A program made the position numbers and the translations under genes. Below the pieces are notes generated by a model. The model did not search any database. It worked only from the letters and a program-made list of their open reading frames with translations, and was not told where the DNA came from. Positions 47,929 to 59,100 of a DNA stretch of 64,000 nucleotides are shown one piece after another (the first letter of the stretch is position 1; every line of letters starts with the position of its first letter). Source of the DNA: Neoscytalidium dimidiatum (lineage: Eukaryota; Ascomycota; Dothideomycetes; Botryosphaeriales; Botryosphaeriaceae); the NCBI GenBank assembly GCA_037367355.1, contig CM074695.1:4340001-4404000 (forward strand). Reading direction: 5' to 3'.

Positions 47929-49269
47929 ATGCAGCGAAAGTCCCCTGACTCCCCTATGTCTCGCAAGCCCTCTAAGACGCAGTCCTCCCCGCCCACGCCT
48001 GTCGAATCCGCAACCGCTCCCGGCTCGACTTTCTCCCGCCTCCTCAGTCTTCCCCGCGAGCTCCGCGATCTCATTTGGGAACACACCCTCCTCGCTGCTC
48101 ATCCTCCGCCTGCAATTACCTCGCTGCAAACCACTGCCGACTCGTACCGCCAGTACGACTCGTGGGGTGAAGAGGCCATTCACTACCCTCGCAGCACCCG
48201 CATCAACAGCACTACCCTACTATGCTGCAGCCGTCAGGTCCACGACGAGGTTCGCGCAGCCATTGAGCGCCTGCGCGCCCAGCGCCGTCTCGTTTGCTCA
48301 CTCCGCATCCTGCTGCGCAACGAGAAGCTCCTCTTCCTCGACTGGACCTGCGTGCCCGCCATCTCCGCCCACTACGACCGTGTCGACATCACGTTCAAGA
48401 TCGTCGGCAGACCCGAGACCAAGAACCCATCATCCACCACCTCGTCGACCGCCAACGCCCTGAAAGCCGCCGGCAACAGCTTCGCTCACCCAACCCAACA
48501 CCCTAACCAACCCTTCCGCCACTTCACCTCGGGCCCCTCCAACATCCCGCTTCTCTACGCCCGCCAAGACTCAGACTACGCCTTCCACCGCGCACTCTTC
48601 AAGCTCCTCGCCCGCCTACGCTCCTACGGCCCCTCCTTCCTCGGCGACCCCGTCATCTTCTCTGCCATCGCTTCATCCTCCTCCCCATTCCCGCCCCGAT
48701 CCACCTCCTCCCCAAGACGACCGCCCCCCTCCGCCCCCCGCTCCCCAACAACCTTCACCGCCCTCACCCTCGCCGTCCTGTCTCCGCCCCCCTCGTCCAT
48801 CACCACCACCCCCTACCGGCCCCCGCTCTTCCCCTTCGAAACCACCCCGCGCACTCTCCGCGCCTGCCTACAGCAACACATCGCCTCCACGCCCGGCCTC
48901 GTCCGCCCGCTCGTCCTCGCCCTCGCCCTGCGCGAGTTCATCGTCTGGGCCCTGCACGGCGCGAGCGCCGCGCGCCACCGCGCAAACGCCTTCTTCGTCG
49001 ATGGCTTCCGCGACGTGCGCGTGCTGCTGGACGGACGCGAGGTGCGCGCCGAGGAGGTGTGGGACGCGCTGCGGGGCAGGGCGAAGACGAGAGGCAGGGG
49101 CAGGGCGGACGAGGGCGCCTTCTGGCGGCCGGTGTTTGGGGATGCGGTCGGGGCGAGGTTGATGGAGGGGCCGTGTGGTGGCGGGGATGGCGGGTTGCAT
49201 CGGTACTGTTGCGGGACGTGGGAGGTGAGGAGGAGGTGGTGGGAGGGGAGGATGGGTGGGGAGTGGTGA
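47929..49269 (+). CDS. F-box-like fungal protein, paralogue 2
   Basis: This is an intronless gene of 446 residues. After a Ser/Pro-rich N-terminus it has LLSLPRELRDLIWEHTL (about 38-54), then LLCCSRQVHDEVRAAIERLR, RNEKLLFLDWTCVPAISAHYD and VDITFKIVG, which parallel paralogue 1 block by block. A Pro/Ser-rich insert sits around 240-300, followed by a helix-prone region and a Trp/Arg/Gly-rich end. Third codon positions change from C-dominated to G-dominated along the gene: 12 C and 2 G in the 20 codons at 48001-48060, against 2 C and 16 G in the 20 codons at 49201-49260. An alternative start is the in-frame ATG at 47956. Biochemical function is unknown. Confidence 0.72.
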   Translation: MQRKSPDSPMSRKPSKTQSSPPTPVESATAPGSTFSRLLSLPRELRDLIWEHTLLAAHPPPAITSLQTTADSYRQYDSWGEEAIHYPRSTRINSTTLLCCSRQVHDEVRAAIERLRAQRRLVCSLRILLRNEKLLFLDWTCVPAISAHYDRVDITFKIVGRPETKNPSSTTSSTANALKAAGNSFAHPTQHPNQPFRHFTSGPSNIPLLYARQDSDYAFHRALFKLLARLRSYGPSFLGDPVIFSAIASSSSPFPPRSTSSPRRPPPSAPRSPTTFTALTLAVLSPPPSSITTTPYRPPLFPFETTPRTLRACLQQHIASTPGLVRPLVLALALREFIVWALHGASAARHRANAFFVDGFRDVRVLLDGREVRAEEVWDALRGRAKTRGRGRADEGAFWRPVFGDAVGARLMEGPCGGGDGGLHRYCCGTWEVRRRWWEGRMGGEW

Positions 49270-50797
49270 GGGGTTGGATCGGGTGGATGGGGTGGAAAGA
49301 TTCTGTTATGGTGGAAAACTGTTGCTCCGCTGCGCTAGGTGGTGAGTCGGGTTGGCGTGGAGGAAGTTGCCCGACGCGCTATGGCTGAGCTACCTTGCCG
49401 GTACTGCGAGACTGAAAGGTTATGGCGAGTAAACGTACATGAGGTACCAGGCGCTTCGGAGGAGCGGGACCTCGTCTTCCGTGTTCCACTTTTTTCGTTG
49501 TACAAAGTTAAACTACAGCCAGTTGGCCGAGGGGTGAACTCCGGCTGTAGGCTCTAAATACGCATACTCCTTGCTCAGGGACGGATCATCGGGCCCCAAG
49601 AAAGACGAAGGAGTTAATGACTGCTTTCCCTTATTCCCGATCACCGAAGTGTTTGATGGGATCCTCGTCGTTAATCATCCAAGCGTCCGAGTTACCACGC
49701 CTGACGCCACGTAAATCAAATTATAGTGGAGAACAGAGAACCTATCTGGGACCCCGCCTGCTGAGGTGGCATTTGCTATCCTGTGAGGCTGCTGCTCGAA
49801 CTCCGGAAAACGAAGCCGTTTCGAGGTGGGCGGTAGAAGGTATTGCACGTTGTTTCGGAGCGAGCTGCTTCGACTCCGGCATTGATGGCAGAAGCGTGTT
49901 CTTCCCGATGACTGCATCAACGCTTGATAAGCACTGTGCTTGCCCGCTGTAGGTCACCCAGGATCTGTCGCCTACTGCGGACCAAATGCCAGTTTTCTTT
50001 GTTTTTTTTTTTTTTCCCCTTGGCCCGCTGTGGCTCATCGGAGGAGATGGGGAACAGTGACAACGAGACTGCCGCCCATCATAGCTAGATCACTTCGAGC
50101 CGAGGATGGGTCGAAGTCAGTGCCTCGTTGAATTTTAGCGCACGAGGGTTCGGAGCACTGCAGAGATAGAGCCGGTTCTCGCGCGAGCTCTGAAAGCACT
50201 GTATTAAAGTCTTCATTCCACGTCATTCATGTCCGACTTCACGCAAGAATTGCAAGGTCGTGAAAGAACAGGCTGTGATTTGAGACGCGATGGGCTACAC
50301 ATCTGGCAACCTCGGATGCCAAGCTTGAACGTCAGATATGAAGTTGTCATGAAGGGTCCACGCAACGACCGTGTTCGCCGTTCCCTATCAGCCTGCTCCT
50401 CGGCATCAGATCCGGTTCTCCAGAATGCTTCCGATGTTGTGATTGGGCCGTATGCTACGCGCCTGGAAGGTTCAAGGACCCGCGACTTTTTCACCACCTT
50501 CCCGGATGGCCAGGAGGAAAATTGAATAGACCGGCGCCGTCTGGAACGCGCCATGAAGCCAGACGCACTGCCCCCGCCATGTTGCTGAACAAATTGCCTT
50601 TCGGGGGGAAACAGTCCATTTCAACTTTTCGGCTCTCATCCCAAAGCAAAACCCTCTTAACGCAGAATTCACATCTGTAATACTCTTACAAAAAAAAAAA
50701 AAATCCCATAATGCCATCTTTTTTTTAAATATGCAATAACCCACGCAGCAGCGGAAGAACGAAAAAAAAAAAGACCACGGTTCAACCCCGCAGAATC
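49270..50797. other. Convergent intergenic region between paralogue 2 and the TBC gene
   Basis: These are the 3' flanks of two convergent genes. Short frames at 49617-49952 (+), 50213-50554 (-) and 50229-50525 (+) lack domains. A-tracts at about 50691 and 50763 lie just beyond the TBC gene stop on the minus-strand 3' side. I see no gene. Confidence 0.5.
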
Positions 50798-52410
50798 CTA
50801 CCGATAGTACCCCAAAAACATATGCGCCGTCTGGCGCAGGGCCGACAAATACGTCGTCGCCGACGACGACGACGCCGCCGCCGCCCCGTGCTCGCCCCTG
50901 CCGAGCCACCACGCGAGCACGCCGACTGCGACGGCGACGGCGACGGCGAGCCCGCCGGCGGGCCGGCGGTAGCGCCACAGGCCCCTCCTGACGCCGGCGG
51001 CGACGGCGCGCAGCGCCTGGGCGCGGCGGACCTGGCGCTCGTGGCGGGCGAGCAGCGCCTCGCCCTCGGCCAGCGTCTGGGCGGCGAGGGCGCGCGGGTC
51101 GCGCGTCGTGCGCAGCACGCTGTGCGGCGAGACGGCGCGCCAGGCGCCGAAGGGCAGCGTCTCGGGCGGGTGGCGGGCGCGGAGCGCGACGGCCGAGGCG
51201 ATCAGCCGCTCGAGGTCGAGCGGCGCGGGCAGCTTCGAGAGCGTGAACTGCAGGATGTCGGGCTCGTCGGGCGGGATCTTGAGGAGCTCGTCTTTGCGCG
51301 CGAGGATGATCTGCGGGGAGGGGGAGGCGCGCGCGTGTGTCAGCGTGGTGGTACGAAACCGCTGTTTTGGTGCGAGGGGCGGTTGTTTTCTTTTTGCTTA
51401 CGGCGGCAAAGAGGTAGAGCGACATGACGGCTTCCCGCGCGAGCAGGAAGTCGAAGAGGCGCGCGATGTCGCCGTACTCCTGGATGTCGTGGGCGTACAT
51501 TGTGATTGTGGCGGCCAGGGCGAAGAAGGGCTGGGTCGGGCGCAGGTGCTTGCAGAGGGCCGGGTCGACGCTGTACAGGATGGACGGGAGCAGGTTCAAG
51601 TGGGCGATAGCCGCGTCAAGCGACGGGAGCATGAAGTCGCGGATGCGCAGGAGGGACAGGCGGGTCACGGCAGGGACGGCGCGTTTGGGCCCCAGGACCA
51701 GCAGGAAGACCTGGACGATGTCGTGGTAGCCCTGAAAGTAGCACAGGCGGGGATGGCGACGCAGGATCTCGGCGATGACATCGAAGAGCTCCTCCTTGCG
51801 CTTCTCGATCTGCTGGTCCGACTGGTCTGCGGGTGCGGTCAGCAATGCGGGATGCGGGGCTCGGAGGGGGAGGGGCATGAAGGCATGAGGGCACAAGGGC
51901 TGGGAAAAAGTACCATTCGGGTAGTAGACGAAGGAGCGGTTGACGTCCAGCCTGACCTGATCCTCATCCGGATGCGGCTTCAACTTGCTCCATGATGGCG
52001 GTGGCGAGTCCGCGGAGGCGCTGGAGCTGGGGCGTGAGCTGGCGGGGGAGCTTTCGTTGGAGCTGGCGCTGGAACTGGAGCTGGAGCTGGAGCTGGGGCG
52101 CGATCCGAGGAGCAGCGGCCCTGCATTTGGTCAGCGCATGACGGGTCGGGTGCCTGGCGGGCAGGGTGGCATATGTACAGGCATGGCGGCGCAGTTGGTC
52201 GGTGAGCAAGCCTCCGGCGGAGGTTGCAAGCTGGGTCAAGGTGTCCAGGTCGGCGTCCCTGCATGCGCGGCGGATCTGCGCGGCCTTGCGATCGGCCCAC
52301 GGCTCCGACGGGCGGCGATCCGCATGTTCGCGATGGTGCGGCTCTTGGGCTGCAGGCAGGCGGTCGCTGGGCGGCTCCTCAGGGCCTGCGAGGTCGTGGA
52401 CGTCGGCCAT
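50798..52410 (-). CDS. TBC-domain Rab GTPase-activating protein with C-terminal membrane anchor (Gyp8/TBC1D20-like)
   Basis: TBC proteins accelerate GTP hydrolysis by Rab GTPases using an arginine and a glutamine finger. Reading the minus strand, the exons are 52410-52179, 52120-51914, 51826-51402 and 51310-50798, giving 458 residues with phase-consistent GT-AG introns of 58, 87 and 91 bp. N-terminal SAGGLLTDQLRRHAWPLLLG (spanning intron 1) is the TBC entry motif. A Ser-rich linker follows. QVRLDVNRSF supplies the catalytic Arg139 and CYFQGYHDI the catalytic Gln178. The later domain includes LRPTQPFFALAA and DIQEYGDIARLFDFLL. A hydrophobic segment at about 408-425 (GGLAVAVAVAVGVLAWWLG) lies near the C-terminus, as in TBC1D20 and Gyp8, suggesting anchoring in ER or Golgi membranes. 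The start ATG at 52410 is inferred; an upstream TTG-initiated reading is less likely. It is divergent from the MMS1_N gene. Confidence 0.85.
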
Positions 52411-53624
52411 GGACGGAGCTTTGGAGCTCCGCAATTTGGCGGCGGCGGCGGCGGGGGTCGAGCAGGCGGGCGGGCGGGCAGGCGGGCGGGCGAGCTTGTG
52501 CGGGCTTGTGCGGGCTTGCTTGGGCCTAGGGCGGCGGCACGGACGGTCAACGGTCTCTGGTATTGCGGCGGCTCAGGCGCGTACGGCAGTCTCTCTCGCT
52601 CGCAGGGCGGACGTCAGCTGGCAGGGCTGGCGTGACGCTGACAGTGCGAACCTGTTATTACTGCATGATGGCCCAAGGTCTCGACTGGCGGAGGTTTGGG
52701 CGGTGCAGTGGAGGCTCGCGCGACATCACAGATCTGACGCAGGGGGCGCTGGCGCTGGCGCTGGCGCAGGCGCATGGCGTGGGCGGCTCGGCAGGCGCTC
52801 TGCTGTGCTGTGCTGTGCTGTGCTGTGCTGTGCTGTGCGGTGGCTGCGTACCTACCTACCTGTTGCATGCCTGCGCATATTGTACTGTATATACATCCCG
52901 TCGCGGCTGCACGGCGGCGGGCGGCCCTGGGCGCGACGGACTGGATTGCCTTCCGGCTGGCTGCTGTCGCGGGTTTCGCGGCCGATGCAACGTCAGGCAG
53001 TTAAGAGCGCGGCGGGCGGGCCTCTGGGGCTTCGGGGCCTCTAGGCCTCTGCTCTCCCTCTCTCTCGCTCACCTGGACTTGTCGCGCGGATTTGTGACAT
53101 CTCACATTGCGCGCTGACGGTTTCGCGTCGTCCAGCGCCCCGCGTGCTTTCTCGCGCACCCTAGCCTCTCGCGCGCCCCGATTCGACCAGCTGCATTTCT
53201 GCATCCCAGAACGGCGACCGCTCTCTCTTCATGACGCCCCGCGAGCCCCAGCGCTGCCTGCTCTGAGCGCTGCCGCCGGCCAAAACCACCACCGCGACTG
53301 CTGCCCTGCCACTGGCCAGCTGGACAGGGCTGTACAACCGCCATCTCCACCATGTCACTGCCATTGTCGCTGTGTCCCGTTTCGACCACGTGCATGCCTG
53401 CCCTCACCTCCCGCTAGCAGCCTGGCCGACCTCTCTCTTTTTCTTCTCTCAACCCCGTTGGAGCGCGCCAAGCGAGCGAGAGTAGCCCTCAACGCCTGCG
53501 CCAAGCGAGAGCCGCTCTACCAATCCGCAGACTCCTGCTGTCGAGCCCACCCCCGGCCCAGTCTTCCATACACCCGCTTATTGCCACGCACTCCCATTAA
53601 GACCCGGGGTTGCCCACGCCCGCC
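52411..53624. promoter_or_regulatory. Bidirectional promoter region between the TBC and MMS1_N genes
   Basis: About 1.2 kb separates two divergent start codons. It is GC-rich, holds GCGCTG and TGCTG short-unit arrays, and turns C/T-rich towards the MMS1_N start (53040-53620), as expected for a fungal leader. A 292-codon + frame (52166-53044) spanning the region runs antisense to the TBC first exon and is compositional. Confidence 0.5.
52801..52838. repeat. (TGCTG)7 pentanucleotide array
   Basis: Seven perfect TGCTG units plus three bases lie in the divergent promoter. A (GCGCTG) near-repeat lies just before, at about 52746-52766. Confidence 0.92.
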
Positions 53625-56600
53625 ATGGCCCTGCAGACGGGCGTATTTGAGAACGGCCAGTGGGTCACCCGCCGCGTGAGCATCCAGGACATTTTGCACC
53701 AGAACACCCAGCGGGAATCCAACTCCGACCAGCCCCCCTTCAGATCCGCCATGGACCAGCCCGTCGTCGGCCTGCTCTCGAGGACCGTCCTGCAGAGCCC
53801 GGTGATCAATTGGATCATCCCCGCCAGGATCCGCAACAGGGAGAAGAACGACGTCGTTTTCATCGGCGAGGATTTCATCCAGCTGAAGGAAATCCTTCCC
53901 AATGCCCATCTCGAACACGTCAGCACCAAGGCCGACTTTGGCTCCCGCATTCGCGCCGCCAGGGTCTTCGGAGAGCCTAGGAAGTTCATCCACCCACCCA
54001 TGACCGAGAAGGCCCAGATCCCAATGGACATGGACTGGAACGAGGCCGTCCCTCCGCAGATCCTTGTCCTCACCCTGGAGTCGCAGGAGCTGTTGTTTCT
54101 GTTTGCTCGCCCTCAAAAGGACGGCACGGTTGAATGGAAGGAGAGCTGCATACCGCTTTCTCCTGATGCCTCGTTGCTTGAGCAGCCGGGCAAGCACCTG
54201 GCTGTAGACCCTCGCTCCAGAGCCCTCGCAGTAGGCGCTGCTGAAAGCTCCATTTTCATCTATGCGGCCAAGACCATGCCGGAATTAAGAAACAACTTTC
54301 ACCATGATACCCACAATTGGACGCCTCTCAAGTCAGAGCGGCCCGTCGCCATCCCCGGCACCATTCTCAAGATGGAGTTTCTGTACCCCGAACCTGACGA
54401 TGAGCATCACGTAATACTCTTGGTCATATACTCCAGGGACGGCAAGACCCGTATGTCATGCTACGAATGGGACCACAGGCAAGGACTTTCCCATATCCGT
54501 CCTGTCGTTGAGGGCTTTCCCTTGCACCACAGTAAGTTACGTCTACTTTTCCTCGTGTCGGGGTGCTGATGCTTGTATCAGACCAGCGGAATCCGCAGCT
54601 GCTCATCCCTTTGCAACATGGCCCATCTTTCATTCTTGCGGGCCACGTAGAAATCTATCTTCATCAGGAAATCATGACAGGAAACCCGAAGAGGAGTTCT
54701 GTTAGCTTGTCAAAAGAAGAGGGTCCACGCTACCCTGGGAATTCGCGACGTTTCCCGACGTGGACAAGCTGGGCGAGAACGGGACGCAACTGGATCTGGA
54801 ACAATAAACAAGAGGAAAACTTCTATCTCGTCCGTGAAGACGGTGTTGTACACTACATGCAGGTCAACTCCCGCAGCGGTGCTTTAACAAGCAAAGCCGG
54901 TCACTTCATGTGCAACGTCGCCTCGGCGTTTGCTAGCCTGGATGTCGGCTACTATCTTGACACTCCCGACGTGTTGGTAACTGCGGGTGACATGTCCCCT
55001 GGCGAGATCGTCAAGGTAAGGTTTCCATGCACCTCTTGATTGGACAGCGCATAACATCTCGGCAGATCGGCCAGTGGCGGGACGAGATCCAATTCAACGA
55101 TCGGAAGGGCTCCCAACGGACAAGGGCGCAGATTATGGAGCCCGACTTCATCAACGCGATCCAGAACTGGTCACCTACTTTGGACGTGATCCTTGCTGAT
55201 GGATCCTACTCCAGCAATCCGATTAGCGGCGGGCGGAGACGGGTTCTAGCAACTTCGGGCAGGAATCCTCACGGGGCGATAACAGAAATTCGCGCTGGTC
55301 TCAACGCCAAACTGGGTTTGACGTTCGACGAAGACGACCTTGCAGGCGTCACAGGCTTCTGGTCATTTCCCGATGCATCTGAAAATGGTGTATACTTCCT
55401 TCTGTCATTCCCCTCCTCAAGCATTCTTCTCCACATCGCCGGAGATGCTTCCGACGTGGATACCGGTTTCGACGAAGAGAATTCCGGCATCGACTTCGAC
55501 GACGAGACGCTCACATCGGGTGCTCTTGAGCATGGCCTTGCCGTTCAAATCACACCTCGGGCGCTCATAGTCCTCGATACGTTCACTTCGGACAAGGCGT
55601 TGCCCAGGAAGGGGACTTGGAGGTTGCCGGCGGAAGAAACACTTCTCGCAGCAAGTGTCTGCACGGGGTTATCTAGTGCGTTTGCTGGAATCCGCACGCA
55701 AGAGGGGTTTACACTACAGGCCATGAGGGTAGAGCCGAGAGGCGATGAGATCAAGTTCGAGTCTACGGCGAAAGTGGCACTGAGTGCGGATCCTACTTGT
55801 GTTCAGATTTTGGAATATGACATGACGAACCTGCTTTTCGTCGCCACAACTGACGGTCTGATTCGACTGTACAAGATTCAGGAGAATGGTGGTACTGGAC
55901 ACTTGTTAGAACAACATCGGATCTGGCAAGATGACTCCACACAAGAAACACTGAATGCTTGTCAAAGTGCCGTGCTCCTGCACCACAGCCCGTCGGAAGC
56001 TTCAGAAGCTGACATTGCCATTGTATGTGGACTTCGCAGTGGTGATCTGTACGTCATCGAGCTTTCTCACCGCACTCTCTTGCAGAGGGTCAATGAAACA
56101 GGCTCGGCCGACTCGACCACTTTTAGCCGTTCCAGCCACTCCACTGCATTCCTTGCTACCCGCAGAATAACCTTGGGCCACACTCCGGCGTCTGTCATGC
56201 GAGATTCTGAAGGAGGTGCCAGCCTCGCGTTTGCCACCTGTGGTGCAGAGTTCTATCGGCTGGACTACAGTAACGGACGCGCTATCGGCTTGGAAGTTAC
56301 AAACGTATGGTTCACCGATCGCAACCGCCCTTACCTGCGACAAAACCCTGTATCCGCCGTATGCAGAATACCACGCGAGAACTACTTGATTCGAGATCTT
56401 GGCGGAGCTCTGGTATGCATATCTGGGACCTCGTTCTTTGTTGCGCAGCTGGAAGAAGAGAGACACATGGTTCCTAGAAGTATCCCCGTTCGAGGAACTC
56501 CGAACAGAGTCATCTACTCGGAAGGGCTCAAGTCGATTTTCGTTGCGTGCCTAGAATCACATACCTTCGATCCTGTAACGCGAGACGGCCGCGAGCGCCG

Positions 56601-58362
56601 GTATGCGCAAAGCTACATCCGGATGTATGAAGATAGTCCGACATCTACAAGCACCGAGCCAATTGCAGAGTACAAGTTGCCGCCTACTGCTAGAGTAAAT
56701 GCTCTATCCACTTGGACTCTCGAGAACAGCAACGGAAAGCAATATCCCCAGATCGTCGTAGGCACAGTTGAAGGTGACGGCAGAAACGGTCGCGTGTTGT
56801 GCATAAGGGAGACGAAGAAGGATGGCGAGTTGAAGCTGGAGGTAGCCAAGGACATCAGGTTCAGGCAGCAAGTCACTGCATTAGCAAGCTACGGGACCAG
56901 CAACTTCCTTGTGGTTTGCTATGGGCGAAAACTTGTCGTCTACCAGTACGTTAGGGAAACGAAAAGGTAAGTACAAACCGGGCTCTCTTTCTCTGCTATC
57001 TTATGCTGACCTTGATGCAGGATCCAGCAGGTCGGAGAGCATGATATGCTCTCACCCGGCCTCTACATCACCACAGAAGCACCGTTTATATACGTTTCCA
57101 CCGCCTGCGATTCGCTTGTTGTCCTGAAAGCCAAACACGACCGATCCGAGAACACGATGACGTTTGAGCTACTTTTCTCCGACCGTCAAGCCCGCGACAC
57201 TTCGTTCCACCTCCCTCTCCATGTTCCACAAGTCCTGCCAAAGCATACTACCAGTAGCGACAGCTCGACCACTACCTCGGACGACTCTAACAGCTCCTCC
57301 GACGGACCCCAACCCCACGGCTTCTTCCCGCCCTCGCGCACCACCACCACCCCCTCAACCCCCTCCAACAACCTCGTCCTCGTCGCTGACAAAGCCGGCT
57401 CCCTCACCCTCCTCCACCTACCCCGCAAACGCACCCACCAAACCGCCGCGCCCACCCTGCTTGAGGCCAGCCTCCCACGCAGCGTCATGCGCCTGCGCCG
57501 CGGCCTCGTGCGCCCGACCCTGCAATACCACCATCGCCACTTCAACGAGACGACGGCGCAACACGAACAGACCCCCAACGCGGCCGCCGGCGTCCTCGTC
57601 AACGACATCATCGGCGCGGCGTCGGACGGCACGCTGTTCGGCTTCTCGCTGGTCGACGAGCGGGCGTGGCGGCTGCTGCGGCTGCTGCAGAACCTGTGCG
57701 CGCTGCTGGACCGCGAGAAGCGCGCGGAGCGGCCCGGCGGCATGCTCGTCCCGCTCGTCAACGTCGGCGGCGTCTCGCAACGCCTGATCGCGGGGCCGGT
57801 CCGCCTGCTCGACGACGAGGCGGAGGTGGCTGCGATGGATGTCGACGAGGAGCCCTTTGGCGCCGAGATGGATGTCGACCGCTCCCCGACGCCGGCGGGG
57901 TCCGAGAGCAGCAGTTCGTTCGCCAGTCCGCGGCCGTTGGCGGGTGTCGGCGCGGGTGCGGCGGCTGCGGTGAGGGGGAATGGGACGGCGTTGCATGCGC
58001 AGGGGTCGAGGCTGTTGGCGTTGGATAGGAGCGCGGAGGCGTTGCTGAGGGCGGTCGATCCGGATAAGGATACTGTCGGGCTGAAGCGGAAGACCGCGTA
58101 TCATGTGGATGGGGACGTGTTGGTGCGGTTCTTGGGGAGGGAGGGGGAGAGGTTGCTTGCGGCGATGTTGGATGTCGTCTGTCGCGGGAATGGCGCAGGG
58201 GCGGATGTGAAGAGGAGGTTTGTGGAGTGTGCGGAGGACGTTTTGGGTGCGAGGGGCGCGGGGGAGATGGAGGTGGACAGTGCTGGTGGGGGGGAGGAGC
58301 TGGCGGAGGTGGTGAGGAGGGTTGTGGGGTGGCTGAGGAACGTGCTGGCTCCGGTGCTGTAG
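53625..58362 (+). CDS. MMS1_N/DDB1-like multi-beta-propeller protein
   Basis: The exons are 53625-54531, 54582-55015, 55066-56966 and 57021-58362, giving 1,527 residues with introns of 50, 50 and 54 bp in consistent phase. The protein resembles the large scaffold family of DDB1, Rse1/SF3B3, CPSF-A and Mms1 (MMS1_N domain). Supporting segments include SRTVLQSPVINWIIPARIR, HLAVDPRSRALAVGAAESSIFIY, LLIPLQHGPSFILAG, ADGSYSSNPI, FATCGAEFYRLDYSNG and VLVADKAGSLTLLHLP. Yeast Mms1 links the Rtt101 cullin ligase to replication-fork repair; fungal members are often listed only as MMS1_N-domain proteins. The last exon contains a Ser/Thr-rich linker and ends with a helical-looking tail. Exon 4 third positions switch from 15 C and 2 G of 20 (57301-57360) to 1 C and 16 G of 20 (58261-58320). 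The start is the first ATG after a C-rich leader. The exact orthology (Mms1, Rse1 paralogue, other) is uncertain. Confidence 0.78.
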
Positions 58363-59100
58363 GGCGGCGGCTCAACTGGCTTGAGTCTCGCTTGCAGTCG
58401 GTGCTTGAACAGCTGAGGCTTTTTTTTTCTTTCTCCCGGTGTGCCTGGTTCACCCTCTGTTCCTCTATTCTTCCTGCCCGCTTATTTCCGCACTCCACTC
58501 ACCCTTTCATGCCGCGTTTTTACATTCAAACTCACATAAACATATTCGCACATGTTGGGCATCTGGACTTTCGGGTCTGACTCTGGGTTGGCATTCTGTT
58601 TCAGTTCAGCATCATTTACAGCCCGGACAGCTTTTGTGTCTTCGTTCTCTCCTAGGGCGGCGTGCTCATTAGCAACAGCAGCGACTTGCATGATAGACGG
58701 CCATCAATATAGCATTACGAACAGCAGACATATCATATTATTGTTGTAAACATGAGGAGAACAAGGTTTAATGTAAAGATGATTTTGTTTGGATCCCCAG
58801 ATTACGATTTTCTCGCCTTGTTACAGCAATGGATATGAAACAAGACCCTCGTTTGGAATAGAGAGATGCATGTGGCTGTTTCGTCTGCCTGAGGTGTCCA
58901 GTGATTCCGGCAACAAATTACGAAGTTAGCGCGTCGCGGCGTTACGTAGCACATCGGCGCGAGTTCGGCATGACTCGCGTCGCGGCATCAAGTGGACAGC
59001 TCGCCTTCAACCCGTCCACCAAGCTACAGCTTCACCTCCAACACCCATAGCTCTCCTCTGCACTTTTCTACCACCAACCCAAAACGACTGCCCGCTCACC
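58363..59100. promoter_or_regulatory. Intergenic spacer and YIPF1/2 gene promoter
   Basis: About 0.74 kb with the MMS1_N gene 3' flank (a T9 run near 58421) and, after about 58990, a C/A-rich leader-like stretch before the next ATG. The motif GCGTCGCGGC occurs twice (about 58930 and 58977) and may be a site for a regulator or chance. No gene is seen. Confidence 0.45.

Noticed and set aside
51108..51995. 295-codon plus-strand frame
   Set aside because: Antisense to TBC gene exons 2-4, which have clear catalytic motifs and splice sites.
52166..53044. 292-codon plus-strand frame across the TBC start and divergent promoter
   Set aside because: Runs through the antisense of TBC exon 1 and a TGCTG array; no domain.
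57758..58498. 246-codon minus-strand frame
   Set aside because: Antisense to the last MMS1_N exon; Pro/Ser/His low complexity caused by G-rich coding strand.
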